Shown here: positions 10,401 through 17,209 of the stretch, piece after piece
Layout: every line of letters begins with the position of its first letter
How positions within the stretch are numbered: position 1 is the first letter of the stretch
NCBI RefSeq assembly: GCF_000744785.1
Contig: NZ_JQMO01000003.1
Coordinates: 5,580,001 to 5,644,000 of the forward strand
Length of the DNA: 64,000 nucleotides
Direction of reading: 5' to 3'
Source: Kitasatospora azatica KCTC 9699
GTDB taxonomy: Bacteria > Actinomycetota > Actinomycetes > Streptomycetales > Streptomycetaceae
Notes under the pieces: generated by a model
Database searches by the model: none
What the model saw: the letters and a program-made list of their open reading frames with translations, nothing else
Told to the model about the DNA's origin: nothing
Program-made: the position numbers and the translations under genes

Positions 10401-10583
10401 CTCGTCCCAGGCGGCCTCCACCAGTCGGGGCAGCGGGACGACTCGGTTTGGTTCCAGGAGCAGCGTGACCAGTACCCGCTCCTGGGTCGGGCCGCCGAGA
10501 TGCAGTCGTGCCCCTGCCGACCAACCCTCCGGCGAGCCCAGAATCTTGAAAGTGGATCGTGGCTTCTCGGGCCCAGCGCTCAT
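7479..10583 (-). CDS. SARP-family regulator with NB-ARC and TPR domains (2)
   Basis: 1034 aa: N-terminal winged helix ('FKILGSPEG...RVLVTLLLEPNRVVP'), BTAD domain to about residue 270, NB-ARC ATPase with P-loop GMGGSGKT and 'LLILLDNA', then a long TPR array ('YLDQALELAVEIGDRRGEAVCLRGLGTFHNSLGDYAEGLRCLQLAL' pattern). This is the full AfsR-type architecture. Two in-frame TTA codons occur, at 9981-9983 and 8517-8519 (minus strand), so bldA dependence is strongly indicated. The ATG at 10583 starts directly before the winged helix. The gene is divergent from the thioesterase gene with a 290-bp shared upstream region. It may regulate the cluster together with SARP (1). Confidence 0.9.
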   Translation of the reverse strand: MSAGPEKPRSTFKILGSPEGWSAGARLHLGGPTQERVLVTLLLEPNRVVPLPRLVEAAWDETPPATAPHQIRKIIADLRRRLPDGAAVIRTDSSGYRAAVADDQLDLTLFTVRLHRAKQAVAAGLRSDAADQLRAALDLWRGPIMAGAGGAVIGAASAALQERRLTAAEQLIDIRLDLGEAADVVWDIQQLVREHPLCERLRARLMLALYRSGRPADALEEYSKVRKLLVEELGVDPGGELVSLHQRILRNSPELAAPPRADAAPSPVPTARVSPCSLPYDLPNFVGREEALRQLTESATISADRGTKIITIEGMGGSGKTALAVRAAHALAERYPDGQLAVDLRGFTPGQEPLEPEVVLDVLLRTMGVPGDRIPDGLLGRISLWRVTTAQRRLLILLDNAVNSAQVRPLLPSSPGCLVLVTSRVRMTDIDGSDAFPIGLLSPQESADLLERTLGADRVCAEPDAARELAQLCGYLPLGLQISVGRLINRPRWTIRYLVDRMRSETSRLEELSAGDRSVAVSLRLSYLAMEPCHQAAFRLLSIHPGQEVDVWTAAALLGVSADEAEESLEHLLDIHLIGQPEVGRYVFHDLVRSYAQSLRDEYPGTADETGAAVLRLMDYYARAVEAASETLYPGRVRFDTGLPRGTAELPGLGTVEAALFWFEQERRNLLSAVRLAQRSGLHRYAAWLPRNLGRYLQSQGHLTDSLDVGRIGVEAARMAGEPLLLRVALTNLSVALWYLCRFREGVEYLDQALELAVEIGDRRGEAVCLRGLGTFHNSLGDYAEGLRCLQLALSMHQELESPREAAETLVSISSATVVLGRYAEASVAASRSLVLNQQLGELHGQIRSLVNEANARLGLGESEAALMHLARAHELCRRLGTQSCTALVLVQLADAYRQVGRYSEAYETGSRALDLIWTAHSPASMSTVENVLGRIENARGEQAKALRRHQRAHRLASDIEFRLGMAEALEGMAAASAGLGDSAQAAKHSAAADELFALMGVPEHRRRPFRGLRRGMVSEAPGLDAPSCSIPGM

Positions 10584-10873
10584 ATCACGCCCTCACAACA
10601 GATCCGCAGTCGGCTCAACTCACGTCCTAGGCCATGATCATACGGAGCATGCGGGCAAGATCGATGTCAATGGTGAGAACGGCCAGTAACCATTTGACAG
10701 GGACATCATCCATGCCGGCGCCAAGGCGACCAGAGGACGGCTTCCGGGCCTTGGGCTTTAGGGAGCCGCAACGCCTCGGCCGCACTCTCGGAGGAACACA
10801 GCGCGCGAACGGCGCAGGCGCCGACGACCACCTTCGGTAGGCGTTCGGATCGGAGAGGGGAGAACCACCGGAG
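10584..10873. promoter_or_regulatory. Divergent promoter region, SARP (2) / thioesterase
   Basis: The 290-bp gap is noticeably more A+T-rich (around 10630-10720) than its surroundings and must hold the start signals of both divergent genes. A GAGAGGGGAG ribosome-site candidate precedes the thioesterase ATG. I cannot place exact -10/-35 elements. Confidence 0.5.
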
Positions 10874-11650
10874 ATGACACGCTATCTGTCGGGTCACGCA
10901 GGACCAGCGCCGGAGGCCGGGGGCCGACTGCGCCTGTTCTGCTTCCCGTACGCGGGCGGCGGTGCCTCGATCTACTCGGGCTGGCAGCATCGCCTCGGTT
11001 CGCGCGTGCAGGTGATGCCGGTTCAGCTGCCGGGCCGTGAGGGCCGCTCGGCGGAGCCCAGGTTCACCGATCTCGAATCGCTCGTCGACGACCTCGACGA
11101 CGAACTCGGTCCGGCCCTGGAGCAACCGCACGCCTTCTTCGGCCACAGCATGGGCGCGCTGATCGCCTTCGCTCTGACCCAGCGCCGACACGTCAGGGGA
11201 GCGCAACTACCGCGCTGCCTCCTGCTCAGCGCCTACCGCGCCCCGCACTTGCCGGCACCGCAGCAGGTGGCGGCCGACGCCGACGAGAGCGAGCTTCTGG
11301 AGAGCCTGATCAGCCTCGGCGGCATCCCGCCGATCATGCTCGACCACCCCGAGTGGCTGTCGGCGCTGCTGCCGGTGACCAGGGACGACCTGCGGCTGTG
11401 CGCCAGCCCGGGCCCGGGACCGGACGCACGGGTACCGGTGCCCATCCACGCCTTCGCCGGTCTCCACGACTCCCTGGTGTCACCGGCGGAGGTACGGGGA
11501 TGGAGCCGCTACTCCGCCGACGGCTTCAGCATGCGGACCCTGCCCGGCGGCCACTTCTTCCTACGCGACCGGAATCATCCGCTCTTCGCCGAGCTCTCCC
11601 AACTGCTGGCCTCCCTGTCACTGTCGCCGACCACGGCGGTTCCGGCCTGA
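10874..11650 (+). CDS. Type II thioesterase (alpha/beta hydrolase)
   Basis: 258 aa, standard length for GrsT/RifR-like type II thioesterases that clear wrongly loaded ACP domains. The N-terminal 'RLFCFPYAGGGASIYSGW' motif, the nucleophile elbow GHSMG (Ser92), an Asp in 'AGLHDSLVSP' and the catalytic His in 'LPGGHFFL' form the complete triad and order of this family. It stands alone on the plus strand between SARP (2) and the MFS gene. In tetronate pathways a separate alpha/beta hydrolase performs an elimination step; this protein looks like an ordinary editing enzyme, but it is the only hydrolase in the cluster, so that role cannot be excluded. Confidence 0.92.
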   Translation: MTRYLSGHAGPAPEAGGRLRLFCFPYAGGGASIYSGWQHRLGSRVQVMPVQLPGREGRSAEPRFTDLESLVDDLDDELGPALEQPHAFFGHSMGALIAFALTQRRHVRGAQLPRCLLLSAYRAPHLPAPQQVAADADESELLESLISLGGIPPIMLDHPEWLSALLPVTRDDLRLCASPGPGPDARVPVPIHAFAGLHDSLVSPAEVRGWSRYSADGFSMRTLPGGHFFLRDRNHPLFAELSQLLASLSLSPTTAVPA

Positions 11651-11682
11651 CGTTCCGACCACGACACCCCGCAAAGACCGAC

Positions 11683-11716
11683 TGCCGGGCCGCCCTTGGA
11701 GAAGGGCTGCCCGGCA
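11683..11716. terminator. Terminator hairpin between convergent genes
   Basis: Inverted repeat TGCCGGGC-c-GCCCTT / AAGGGC-t-GCCCGGCA around the loop GGAG, giving a 15-bp stem with one mismatch. It lies between the thioesterase stop (11650) and the stop of the minus-strand MFS gene (11738). Confidence 0.8.
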
Positions 11717-11737
11717 GCGGATTTGGTTCTTCTGTTC

Positions 11738-13231
11738 CTAGACGGCCACCGGGCTCGGCTCCGGGCTCTCCGGCTGCGGGCTCATCTCGCCCTTCGGGGT
11801 GCCCAGTCCGCGGAATCCGATCACGCCGTTCACCATGCTGAGCACAAGCATCACCAGCAGCGCTGCGAAGGCCGCGCTGAGCCCGTGGACCAGTGCGGCC
11901 TGCGGCGCCGTGCCCCCGGCGACATCGTGGGTCACCCGGTTGTTGAGCACCGTGACCCCGATGGCGATGCCGAGTGCGCCGCCGATCTGGGTGGACGCGT
12001 TGAGCAACGCGGAGGTGGTCCCCGCGTCCTCCTCGGTGGCGTGGGCGGTGCCGACCACCGGAGTGGCGATCAGGCACAGCACCAGGCCGACGCCGAACAG
12101 AGCGGCCAACGGCAGCATGAACCCGGTGTAGGAGGTGTGCTGCGGGACTCCGATGGCCACGGCCAGAGCACCGCCCACGAACAGGGTGCCGACCAGGTAC
12201 ATGGCGCGGGGGCCGGTCCTGGTGATGAGGTTCGAAGCGATCGGGGCACAGATCATCAGGCCGAGGCTGGTCGGCAGCCATGCGAGCCCGGTTCGCAGGG
12301 GGCTGTAGCCCAGCACCTCCTGCAGGTACAGCGGGAGCAGGAAGAAGATCGGCATCATCACCGACGCGGTGAGGAACTCACCGAGGGCGCCGGCCACCAC
12401 CGAGCGGATTCGGAAGAGGCGCAGCGGCACCAGCGGAGCCGGGCTGCGGCGCTCCACGGCCACGAAGGCGGCCAGCAGGACCAGCGCACCGGCGAAGGAA
12501 CCCAGCGTCTGCACGGAGATCCAGCCGTGGGTGTTGCTGGTGACGATCCCGTAGACCAGCAGCATGGTCCCGCCGGTCACGGTGAAGGCGCCGGCCAGGT
12601 CGGTCGGCGGGCGCTGGGCGGTCCGCACCCCGGTGCGCACCAGGAGGTAGGTGCCGACGGCGACCAGGACACCCACCGGGACATTGATCCAGAACGCCCA
12701 GCGCCAGTCCGAGTTGACGATGGCGCCGCCGATGATGGTGCCGATGCTGGCACCGATGCCGATCACCGCCCCCCAGACCCCGAACGCCTTGCTCCGCTCC
12801 TCGGGATCGGGGAAGGAGGTCACCAGGATGGACAGCGACGCCGGGGACAGGGCCGCGGCGGCGATGCCCTGCGCGGCGCGGGCGAGCAGCAGCTGGGTCT
12901 CGCTGTGGGCGAGGCCCGCCGCGAAGGAAGCCGCGGTGAACACCAGCAGACCGACGAGGAAGACCTGCTTGCGACCGAGGATGTCGGAAAGGCGGCCGCC
13001 GAGCAGCAGCAGGCCGCCGAACAGCAGGACGTAGATGTTCATGACCCACTGCAGGCCGGTGGTCGAGAGGCCGATGGCCTCCTTCAACGTCGGACCCATC
13101 ACATTGACGACGGACGAGTCGATGGCGGTGATGAACTGGGCGAAGGATATGACGCCGAGGATCCACCAGCGTCTGGGATCCACCGGGAGGGCAGCGGAGC
13201 CGGAGTCGGCCCCGGCGGGATCGGTCTTCAT
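11738..13231 (-). CDS. MFS drug transporter, DHA2 (EmrB/QacA, 14-TM) family
   Basis: 497 aa. The N-terminus 'RRWWILGVISFAQFITAIDSSVVNVMGPTLKEAIG' is the family's motif D1 region, followed by 'GGRLSDILGRKQVFLVG' (motif A) and 'LLLARAAQGIAAAALSPASLSIL' (motif B/C). About 14 hydrophobic segments can be traced. It is expected to export small molecules by proton antiport and is the likely cluster self-resistance pump. Divergent from the flavin monooxygenase, with a putative operator between them; Met at 13231 has GGAG-type bases upstream. Confidence 0.93.
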   Translation of the reverse strand: MKTDPAGADSGSAALPVDPRRWWILGVISFAQFITAIDSSVVNVMGPTLKEAIGLSTTGLQWVMNIYVLLFGGLLLLGGRLSDILGRKQVFLVGLLVFTAASFAAGLAHSETQLLLARAAQGIAAAALSPASLSILVTSFPDPEERSKAFGVWGAVIGIGASIGTIIGGAIVNSDWRWAFWINVPVGVLVAVGTYLLVRTGVRTAQRPPTDLAGAFTVTGGTMLLVYGIVTSNTHGWISVQTLGSFAGALVLLAAFVAVERRSPAPLVPLRLFRIRSVVAGALGEFLTASVMMPIFFLLPLYLQEVLGYSPLRTGLAWLPTSLGLMICAPIASNLITRTGPRAMYLVGTLFVGGALAVAIGVPQHTSYTGFMLPLAALFGVGLVLCLIATPVVGTAHATEEDAGTTSALLNASTQIGGALGIAIGVTVLNNRVTHDVAGGTAPQAALVHGLSAAFAALLVMLVLSMVNGVIGFRGLGTPKGEMSPQPESPEPSPVAV

Positions 13232-13286
13232 GGCTTCTCCTCGTGGTTTCAGCAGGTGGGGGAACTGATCGCTCCGTGGGAGCGTA

Positions 13287-13319
13287 GGAAGCCGTCCTGT
13301 AGGCGTGCTTAAGCCGTCC
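13287..13319. promoter_or_regulatory. Putative SARP operator: three 11-bp direct repeats
   Basis: GGAAGCCGTCC, TGTAGGCGTGC and TTAAGCCGTCC follow each other directly, so AGCCGTC-like heptamers recur every 11 bp (one helical turn). This is the textbook spacing of SARP binding sites. The third unit contains CTTAAG. It lies 55 bp upstream of the MFS gene and 98 bp upstream of the monooxygenase gene. The regulator is inferred. Confidence 0.55.
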
Positions 13320-13416
13320 GGCGCCCCACCCGCGCAAGCAGAGCTTTAGTCGTGCCTCCGACGATCAGTGCCACCGCCGCTTCACGCCGGCCGCGCACCC
13401 CAGGAGAGGTAAGGCG

Positions 13417-14676
13417 ATGACAACTGCACTGACCACGCAGGTCTGCGTGGTGGGAGGCGGGCCTGCCGGACTCGCTCTCGCCTTGGAACTCGCAAGGCGC
13501 TCGTGCGAGGTGGTGGTCGTCGAACAGAGCCCGCACTTCGAGCGCTCGTTCCGCGGCGAGTCGATCTCGCCCGACTCCGTCTGGCTGCTGGACCGGCTCG
13601 GCATACTGGACGCGGTCAGGGCCAGCACCCTGCGCACCGAGCGCATGGAGATCTCGGACGGCGGCAGGGTCGTCCTCGCCGGGGAGTTCTCGTCCTTCGA
13701 CCGCCCCAACCCCTATCCCATGGAACTCCCGCAGCCGCCGCTGCTGACCGCGCTCGCCGAGGAGGGCGCGCGGAACCCCGGCTTCACGCTGCTGCGACGT
13801 ACCGCCGCCACCGGACTGCTGCGCGAGGGCGGCAGGGTGACCGGCGTGGCCTGCACCGGTCCCGACGGACCGCTGGAGATCAACGCCGCGTTGGTGGTCG
13901 GTGCGGACGGCCGGTTCAGCAAGATCCGCGAGCTGTCTGGGCTGACCTACCAGAAACGCCCCCTGGAACGGGACTTCATCTGGTTCAAGGTCCCTCTGCC
14001 ACAGAGCTGGGACCCGCACACCTACCGGGTGCGCATCAGCGGCGACCGGCACGCCCTGTTCATCCCCAGCTTCCCGGATCTGGTCCGGGTGGGCTTCAAC
14101 ATCCCCAAGGACGGCCTGCGGGAGCTGCGGCAGCTCGGCATCGGAGCACTCCACGAGCGCATCGACGAACTCGCCCCGGAGCTCTCCGACTCGGTCCGCG
14201 CGGAGGTGAAGAAGTGGTCCGACACGTCGATGCTGGAGATCTTCACCGCAGTGGTGCCGGAGTGGTCGATGCCGGGACTGGTGCTGATCGGCGACGCCGC
14301 TCACACCCTGACCCCGATCCTCGGGCAGGGCGTCAACCACGCGATCATCGACGCGGTCACGCTGGCACCGCTGGTCGCGTCCGCCCTCCAGGCGGCGGAC
14401 CCCGGCCCCGCGCTGGATGCGGCAGGAGCGGAGCTGCAACGCCTGCGGGAGCCGTCCGTCGCCGTGGCGCGCGCTCTCCAACTGCGACAGGAACGAGCGT
14501 TCGCGCTCTCCGGGCGCGCCGGTGTGACGCTGCGACGCGCGGTCTACCGGGTCGTGAACACCAACAACTTCCTCAAGCAGAAGATCCTCGGCGGCGTCTA
14601 CTACCAGCTGCAGGACGCCGTGCAGAGCGGACGACAGCGGTTGGACCTGGCACCGCACGTCCCAGCACAGCGCTGA
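13417..14676 (+). CDS. FAD-dependent monooxygenase (PHBH fold)
   Basis: 419 aa. N-terminal Rossmann motif V-V-G-G-G-P-A-G (residues about 9-16), a 'SFRGESISPDS' segment like that of hydroxylases and halogenases, and a C-terminal FAD motif 'LIGDAAHTLTPILGQGVNHAIIDA'. The W-x-W-x-x-I motif of tryptophan halogenases is not seen, so hydroxylation or epoxidation is more likely than halogenation. Start at 13417 follows AGGAGAGG. It heads a run of co-directional genes and may tailor the polyketide chain. Substrate unknown. Confidence 0.85.
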   Translation: MTTALTTQVCVVGGGPAGLALALELARRSCEVVVVEQSPHFERSFRGESISPDSVWLLDRLGILDAVRASTLRTERMEISDGGRVVLAGEFSSFDRPNPYPMELPQPPLLTALAEEGARNPGFTLLRRTAATGLLREGGRVTGVACTGPDGPLEINAALVVGADGRFSKIRELSGLTYQKRPLERDFIWFKVPLPQSWDPHTYRVRISGDRHALFIPSFPDLVRVGFNIPKDGLRELRQLGIGALHERIDELAPELSDSVRAEVKKWSDTSMLEIFTAVVPEWSMPGLVLIGDAAHTLTPILGQGVNHAIIDAVTLAPLVASALQAADPGPALDAAGAELQRLREPSVAVARALQLRQERAFALSGRAGVTLRRAVYRVVNTNNFLKQKILGGVYYQLQDAVQSGRQRLDLAPHVPAQR

Positions 14677-14707
14677 GCAGCGGCTCACTATGGAAGGACC
14701 GCACCAG

Positions 14708-15076
14708 ATGGGGTTTCAACCGGCCGGCCTGGCCATCCGGTTCCTGCTCGAACTGTCGGCGCTCGCCTCGTTCGGCTACTGGGCATGGGAGTCGTGGCCG
14801 TCCAGCCTCCGCTGGGTCGGCGTCGTTGCCGCACCGCTGCTCGCCGCCGTTCTGTGGGGAGTCTTCGCCACCCCGGGCGATCCCTCCCGCTCGGGGGGCA
14901 CCGTGATCGCGACCCCTGGTGCGCTGCGGCTCGTTCTGGAACTGGCCGTTTTCTTCGGTGCCGCCTACGCCGTGTACAGCACCGGGGCCCGGACGGCGGG
15001 AATCGCCCTCGTCGTGGTCCTGGTCATCTATCACCTGGCCGCCATCGACCGGGTGATGTGGCTCCTCAGGCACTGA
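14708..15076 (+). CDS. YrdB/DUF2568-family small membrane protein
   Basis: 122 aa, almost entirely four hydrophobic helices. The pattern 'IRFLLELSALASFGYWAW...RWVGVVAAPLLAAVLWGVFATPGDPSRSG...LRLVLELAVFFGAAYAVYS' matches the DUF2568 (YrdB) family. The ATG at 14708 is chosen over 14690 because GGAAGGA precedes it at good spacing and the family starts here. The gene is squeezed between the monooxygenase and FkbH genes. Function unknown; a passenger or accessory membrane protein. Confidence 0.75.
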   Translation: MGFQPAGLAIRFLLELSALASFGYWAWESWPSSLRWVGVVAAPLLAAVLWGVFATPGDPSRSGGTVIATPGALRLVLELAVFFGAAYAVYSTGARTAGIALVVVLVIYHLAAIDRVMWLLRH

Positions 15077-15121
15077 GGAGCCGTCAATGACAACCCATGA
15101 AAGCGGGAGCGGGAGAGATCC

Positions 15122-17014
15122 ATGACGCCTGTCGTCACGAACAGCGCCGCGGAACAGGCCGGTCCACTGGACCGACTGCGCACACTGGCCGACCAGGACC
15201 GGCTGGCCTCCGAGTACCCCTCCGTCGCCACCCTTCTGGCCGGACTGGAACCCGAGGACCTGGCCCGGGCCGGTCGGCTGCTGGACCGCCTGGACCGGGA
15301 GGAAGTGCTGCGTCACCACCCGGACACCCCGGTGCTGGCAGTCGCGGTGACCGGCAGCTCCACCCTCGGCGGTCTGGTCCCGCCGCTCACCGGGGAGTTG
15401 GCCCGCCACGGGATGCTGTCGCGCCTGACGGTGGGCGACTACGACGGCTGGATCACCGAACTCCAGGACGTCACGGGACCCCTCTACACCTCCGGCACCG
15501 AGCTGGTGCTGTGTGTGCTGGACGCCGAGGCAGTGTTCCACTCCGTCCCCTCGCCCTGGCGGGCAGCGGACGTCGAGGCGGCCTCGGCAGAGCTCCTGGC
15601 CCTGGTGGACCGGCTGGCCGCGCAGTACATGGAGCACGGCACCGGCACCCTGGTGCTCAACACAATCCCGCTCCTGCGCGCCCACACCCACCAGTTGGTC
15701 GACCTGGCCTCGCGGGCCGCACTCGGCGCCGCCTGGCGGGAGTTCAACGCCGGGCTGCTGCGGCTGACTGCGAAACACGAACGCGTGGTCGTGGTGGACC
15801 TGGACCCGCTGCTCGCGGAGGGCGGCCCGATCCACGACGTGAGGCTGGCTGCGTACGCCAGGGCCCAGCTGGGCGACGAACTGCTGGGACGCTACGCCCG
15901 AGAGATCGGCCATCTCGCCCGCACCCTGCGCGGCCGGGCCAAGAAGGTCCTCGTGGTCGATCTCGACAACACCCTGTGGGACGGAATCCTCGGCGACGAC
16001 GGCAAGGACGGCATCGCCGCCGCCACCACCTTCCGCGGTGAGGCGTTCGGCCAGTTCCAGCAGGTCGTCAAGCAACTCGGCTCGCAGGGCGTCCTGCTGG
16101 CGGTCAGCAGCAAGAACGACCAGGAGCCGGTGCTGGAGGTGCTCCGCGACCACCCCGACATGGTGCTCCGCGAGGAGGACTTCGTCCAGGTCAACGCCAA
16201 CTGGCAGCCCAAGGACGGGAATCTGCGGGACATCGCCGGCCGGCTCAACCTCGGCACGGACAGCCTCGTCTTCGTCGACGACTCGTCCTTCGAGACGGGT
16301 CTGGTGCTGTCCAGCCTGCCGGAGGTCGCGGTGGTTCCGCTCGACGAGGAGCCGGCCTCGCACATCAGCCGACTCCTCGCCGACGGCTGGTTCGACGTCA
16401 GGGAGCTGACCGCCGAGGACCGGGCCCGGGCGGGCCAGTACCGGAGCGAGGCGGCGCGGCAGTCGCTGCTGGAGAACACCGGATCGCAGGCCGAGTACCT
16501 GGCGGAGCTGGGCATCCGGGTGGAACTCTCCCCGGTGCGGGAGCACGAGATCGCCAGGGTGGCCCAGCTGACGCTGCGCACCAACCAGTTCAACCTCACC
16601 ACCGAGCGGCTCCAGACCGCCGACGTGCGGACCCGACTGGCAGACCCCGGCCATTGGGTCCTCGCGGTGCGCACGTCCGACCGGTTCGGCGACCAGGGCC
16701 TGGTGGGCGCGGTGTTCGCCCGCCGAAGCTCCGAGGCCCTGTACCTGGACAACGTGATCCTCAGCTGCCGGGTGTTCTCCCGGGGCATCGAGCAGACGGT
16801 CCTGGCGGCTGTACTCGGCCGGGCCCGGGAGCTCGAACTGCCGGCCGTGCGGGCAGCCTACCGACCCACCGCCAAGAACCACCGGGTGCGGGCCTTCTAC
16901 CCCTCCCTCGGCTTCCGGACGTCCGGGGGCACGCAGGAGGCCCCCGACTTCGAGCACGACCTGCTGGAGTTGCCGTCGGCTCCTGAGCATGTGCGGCTCG
17001 AAGCCGCACTCTGA
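15122..17014 (+). CDS. FkbH-like glyceryl-ACP forming protein (HAD superfamily, long form)
   Basis: 630 aa. An N-terminal SGNH-like region (about 1-275) precedes a HAD IIIC domain with the nucleophile motif V-V-D-L-D-N-T-L-W (Asp280, Asp282), 'AVSSKND' and 'VFVDDSSFE'. A GNAT-like C-terminal region carries the conserved 'LSCRVFSRG' Cys (Cys549) that holds the glyceryl group in characterised homologues. Family members take 1,3-bisphosphoglycerate, remove the phosphate and load D-glyceryl onto an ACP. Short FkbH forms feed methoxymalonyl-ACP; long forms like this are common in tetronate pathways. Start 15122 follows GGGAGAG. It precedes the ACAD pair by a 195-bp gap with a CTTAAG element. Confidence 0.9.
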   Translation: MTPVVTNSAAEQAGPLDRLRTLADQDRLASEYPSVATLLAGLEPEDLARAGRLLDRLDREEVLRHHPDTPVLAVAVTGSSTLGGLVPPLTGELARHGMLSRLTVGDYDGWITELQDVTGPLYTSGTELVLCVLDAEAVFHSVPSPWRAADVEAASAELLALVDRLAAQYMEHGTGTLVLNTIPLLRAHTHQLVDLASRAALGAAWREFNAGLLRLTAKHERVVVVDLDPLLAEGGPIHDVRLAAYARAQLGDELLGRYAREIGHLARTLRGRAKKVLVVDLDNTLWDGILGDDGKDGIAAATTFRGEAFGQFQQVVKQLGSQGVLLAVSSKNDQEPVLEVLRDHPDMVLREEDFVQVNANWQPKDGNLRDIAGRLNLGTDSLVFVDDSSFETGLVLSSLPEVAVVPLDEEPASHISRLLADGWFDVRELTAEDRARAGQYRSEAARQSLLENTGSQAEYLAELGIRVELSPVREHEIARVAQLTLRTNQFNLTTERLQTADVRTRLADPGHWVLAVRTSDRFGDQGLVGAVFARRSSEALYLDNVILSCRVFSRGIEQTVLAAVLGRARELELPAVRAAYRPTAKNHRVRAFYPSLGFRTSGGTQEAPDFEHDLLELPSAPEHVRLEAAL

Positions 17015-17032
17015 TCTGCGGACGTCCCGCAA

Positions 17033-17050
17033 AGGCGGCTTAAGGGCCGC
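17033..17050. promoter_or_regulatory. CTTAAG-centred operator candidate upstream of the ACAD operon
   Basis: AGGCGGCTTAAGGGCCGC, an imperfect palindrome around CTTAAG. AGGCG(T/G) followed by CTTAAG is shared with the sites at 2471 and 13301. It is about 160 bp upstream of the first dehydrogenase gene, which suggests a promoter for the ACAD-to-PPTase operon. Confidence 0.45.
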
Positions 17051-17209
17051 TCGGGATCATCGCGGTGCGGACATCGGTCGGCTGGGATCGCCCCGGCCGT
17101 CGATCGAGTCGAAGGGAAGATGTTGACGAGTCTCCACACGTTCACCGAACGGGTTCTGCATCGCGCCGCCGGCCAGAGCGGGCGCGTTCCGGGATCGGTG
17201 GGCTGACCC

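Noticed and set aside
13417..14676. Flavin-dependent halogenase
   Set aside because: The 'RGESISP' segment is reminiscent, but the W-x-W-x-x-I motif and the catalytic Lys region were not seen; a monooxygenase fits better.
14573..17032. Very long minus-strand open frame (over 800 codons) opposite the FkbH gene
   Set aside because: Gly/Arg/Gln/Val-rich translation typical of the antisense of a GC3-biased gene; no ribosome site and no recognisable domain, whereas the plus strand encodes FkbH.
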